The notes beneath the pieces are model-generated. The model did not search any database. It was not told where the DNA came from and saw only the letters and a program-made list of their open reading frames with translations. From Candidatus Omnitrophota bacterium (lineage in GTDB: Bacteria > Omnitrophota > Gorgyraeia > Gygaellales > Profunditerraquicolaceae): a stretch of DNA of 7,001 nt. This document shows, piece by piece, positions 5,765 through 7,001 of this stretch. The stretch spans positions 1 to 7,001 of the forward strand of contig JAQTNM010000082.1 in the NCBI GenBank assembly GCA_028713875.1. The letters are read 5' to 3'. The number at the start of each line of letters is the position of its first letter. The stretch's first letter is position 1. The position numbers and the translations under genes were made by a program.

Positions 5765-6050
5765 AAGCTGTGGGATCTTTATCTTGACTGCCGCGCAGCT
5801 TCTCCAGGCGTTGCTTTATTTTGGCCTCATGGCCGATATCGGTGGGCTCGTAATATCTGACTTTACGCTTAGTATATTTTTGTTTAACGTAATGGCCTTC
5901 ATAATCGTGGGCGTATTTGTATCCGATGCCATGGCCTAATTTTTCTGCGCCGCTGTAATGAGCATCCTTTAAATGCTCGGGCACTTCCTGTACCCGGCCC
6001 TTTTCTATATCCGAGGTCGCCTTCTCAATAGCAAGATAGGCGGCATTGGA
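5763..6050 (-). pseudogene. rarA: rarA C-terminal region, separated by an in-frame amber codon
   Basis: Directly after the TAG at 6053-6051, and in the same frame, 95 codons encode the rest of the RarA/MgsA C-terminal domain: SNAAYLAIEKA, then VPEHLKDAHY, AEKLGHGIGYKYAHDYEGHY, VKQKYTK, RYYEPTDIGHEAKIKQRL, ending in TAA at 5763. These motifs are collinear with family members (PEHLRDAHY, GYKYPHD, YYEPT..G.E), so no sequence is missing and no frameshift is needed. This domain is needed for tetramer formation in E. coli RarA. A GTG at 5984 could in principle start a 73-residue product beginning PEHLKD, but its Shine-Dalgarno context is poor (AGGA almost touches the codon) and the product would be an isolated domain. 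Best read as part of one gene with the upstream frame. Confidence 0.85.
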
Positions 6051-7001
6051 CTAGGGAGCGCTGGCTACATAGGTCACGGCCTGGGCTAAAATGATCCGTG
6101 CCTCAGGCATGCCGATAAATTCTACTGCGGAAGCCGCGGCATTGGCCAGCACCAGCGCCAGTGGGTCGGCATTTCCGACATCTTCCGAAGCCAGAATGCA
6201 TATGCGCCGGGCAATAAAACGCGGGTCCTCTCCGGCGTAGAGCATCTTCGCCAACCAGTAGATTGCTGCGTCCGGGTCAGAGCCGCGCATGGATTTGATA
6301 AAAGCCGAGGCGGTATCATAATGCGCATCTTCATCTCTGTCGTAAAGAACCGGCTTTTTTTGTATAGATTCCGACGCCGCTTCCAAGTTGAAATTAATGC
6401 TTGCGTCTTTGGACTTGGCCGTAGTGACTATTCCTATCTCAAGCGCGTTCAGGGCCCTGCGGGCATCCCCTTCGCAGGCCTTGGCTAAAAAGACAAGAGC
6501 TTTCTTATCCGCCTTTACCTTAAAATTACCCAGGCCCCTGGTTTTGTCCGCAAGGGCGGAAGATAAAATCTTTAAAATATCTGCTTCCGTAAGCGGTTTT
6601 AATTCGCAAACCATTGATCGCGATAAGAGCGCAGAAGCAAGATAAAAATAAGGATTGTGGACGGTAGCGCCTATCAAGATAGGATTGCCCGCTTCGACAT
6701 CGGGCATGAGCACATCCTGCTGAGCCTTATTGAAACGGTGGATCTCGTCGATAAACAGGATGGTTCTGACCCCGGTAGAAGATTTTTTATATTTGGCTGC
6801 GGCGATTATTTTTCTTAATTCTTCAACGTTGGAAGTAGTGGCGTTAACCGCTGCATAGTGGGATTTAGTGATATTAGCGATACACCAGGCGAGAGAGGTC
6901 TTGCCTGTGCCCGGCGGGCCGTATAGTATCAATGAGTTCAGGCGATCAGCCTCAATAGCCCGGCGCAGGAGCTTGCCTTTGCCCAGGATATGGTTTTGAC
7001 C
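6051..7001 (-). CDS. rarA: Replication-associated recombination protein A (AAA+ ATPase), 5' end outside window, ends at an internal TAG
   Basis: RarA/MgsA (bacterial WRNIP1 homologue) is an AAA+ ATPase acting at stalled replication forks and with SSB. The frame is open from the window edge: GQNHILGKGKLLRRAIEADR, then Walker A GPPGTGKTS (window residues 28-36), Walker B TILFIDEIHRFNKAQQD (81-97), ATVHNPYF (family usually ATTENPSF), the arginine finger ALLSRS, sensor 2 GDARRALNALE, and the C-terminal SDPDAAIYWLAKMLYAGEDP and ASEDVGNADP. About 25-30 N-terminal residues are outside. The TTG at 6932 lies mid-domain and is not the real start. After YVASAP the frame meets TAG at 6053-6051, where relatives have Lys in APKSNA (E. 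coli YLACAPKSNAVY), and then continues correctly. The 316 visible residues keep the ATPase but lose the oligomerisation tail unless the stop is read through. Nonsense mutation, assembly error or recoding are the options. Confidence 0.93.
   Translation of the reverse strand, partial: GQNHILGKGKLLRRAIEADRLNSLILYGPPGTGKTSLAWCIANITKSHYAAVNATTSNVEELRKIIAAAKYKKSSTGVRTILFIDEIHRFNKAQQDVLMPDVEAGNPILIGATVHNPYFYLASALLSRSMVCELKPLTEADILKILSSALADKTRGLGNFKVKADKKALVFLAKACEGDARRALNALEIGIVTTAKSKDASINFNLEAASESIQKKPVLYDRDEDAHYDTASAFIKSMRGSDPDAAIYWLAKMLYAGEDPRFIARRICILASEDVGNADPLALVLANAAASAVEFIGMPEARIILAQAVTYVASAP

Noticed and set aside
5763..5984. Independent 73-residue small protein starting at GTG 5984
   Set aside because: Its sequence is the RarA C-terminal domain and the same frame continues upstream to the amber codon without interruption, so it is better read as part of rarA.
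5763..7001. Frameshift as the cause of the rarA break
   Set aside because: The frame is the same on both sides of the TAG and no residue is missing from the APKSNAAY motif apart from the Lys itself.

Overview
The window is a compact bacterial chromosome segment in which every gene I can support lies on the minus strand, so gene order is given here from high to low coordinates. No RNA gene, CRISPR array, prophage or transposase gene is visible. The combination of a MetV-type methylenetetrahydrofolate reductase subunit, a short NifU/IscU scaffold, an rny-ymdB pair and a single-gene type IV pilin-like protein suggests an uncultured anaerobic Gram-negative lineage. Omnitrophota (OP3) or a relative is my best guess, but this is an inference from gene style, not a proof. 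Intergenic DNA is AT-rich and carries palindromes.

Layout. Positions 7001-5763 hold rarA (mgsA), an AAA+ replication-recombination ATPase whose 5' end lies outside the window. Its reading frame is interrupted by one in-frame TAG at 6051-6053, exactly where the family has Lys in the motif APKSNA, and the C-terminal domain continues in frame to 5763. Positions 5762-5604 are intergenic, with a 66-bp near-palindrome that starts at the rarA stop, a G8 tract and a tentative pilin promoter. Positions 5603-5166 encode a type IV pilin/pseudopilin-like protein. Positions 5165-5023 hold a 17-bp perfect inverted repeat resembling REP/RAYT palindromes, then a good sigma70-like promoter and a Shine-Dalgarno site.

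From that promoter a probable operon runs to the left edge: metV (5022-4369), nifU-like scaffold (4366-3941), 5-formyltetrahydrofolate cyclo-ligase (about 3927-3385), rny (3291-1741), ymdB (1677-895) and a secreted GH39-like protein (883-1, truncated by the window). Spacings are 2, about 13, 93, 63 and 11 bp. The folate enzymes and the Fe-S scaffold fit one-carbon (Wood-Ljungdahl-type) metabolism, since MetV is a cysteine-rich metalloprotein. RNase Y and the YmdB phosphodiesterase form a widely conserved pair acting in RNA turnover and nucleotide signalling.

The most notable points are the Lys-to-amber codon in rarA, the loss of the catalytic acid/base Glu in the GH39-like protein, a metV without a visible metF, and several palindromic or repetitive intergenic elements. 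I see no convincing new defence or mobile system here.
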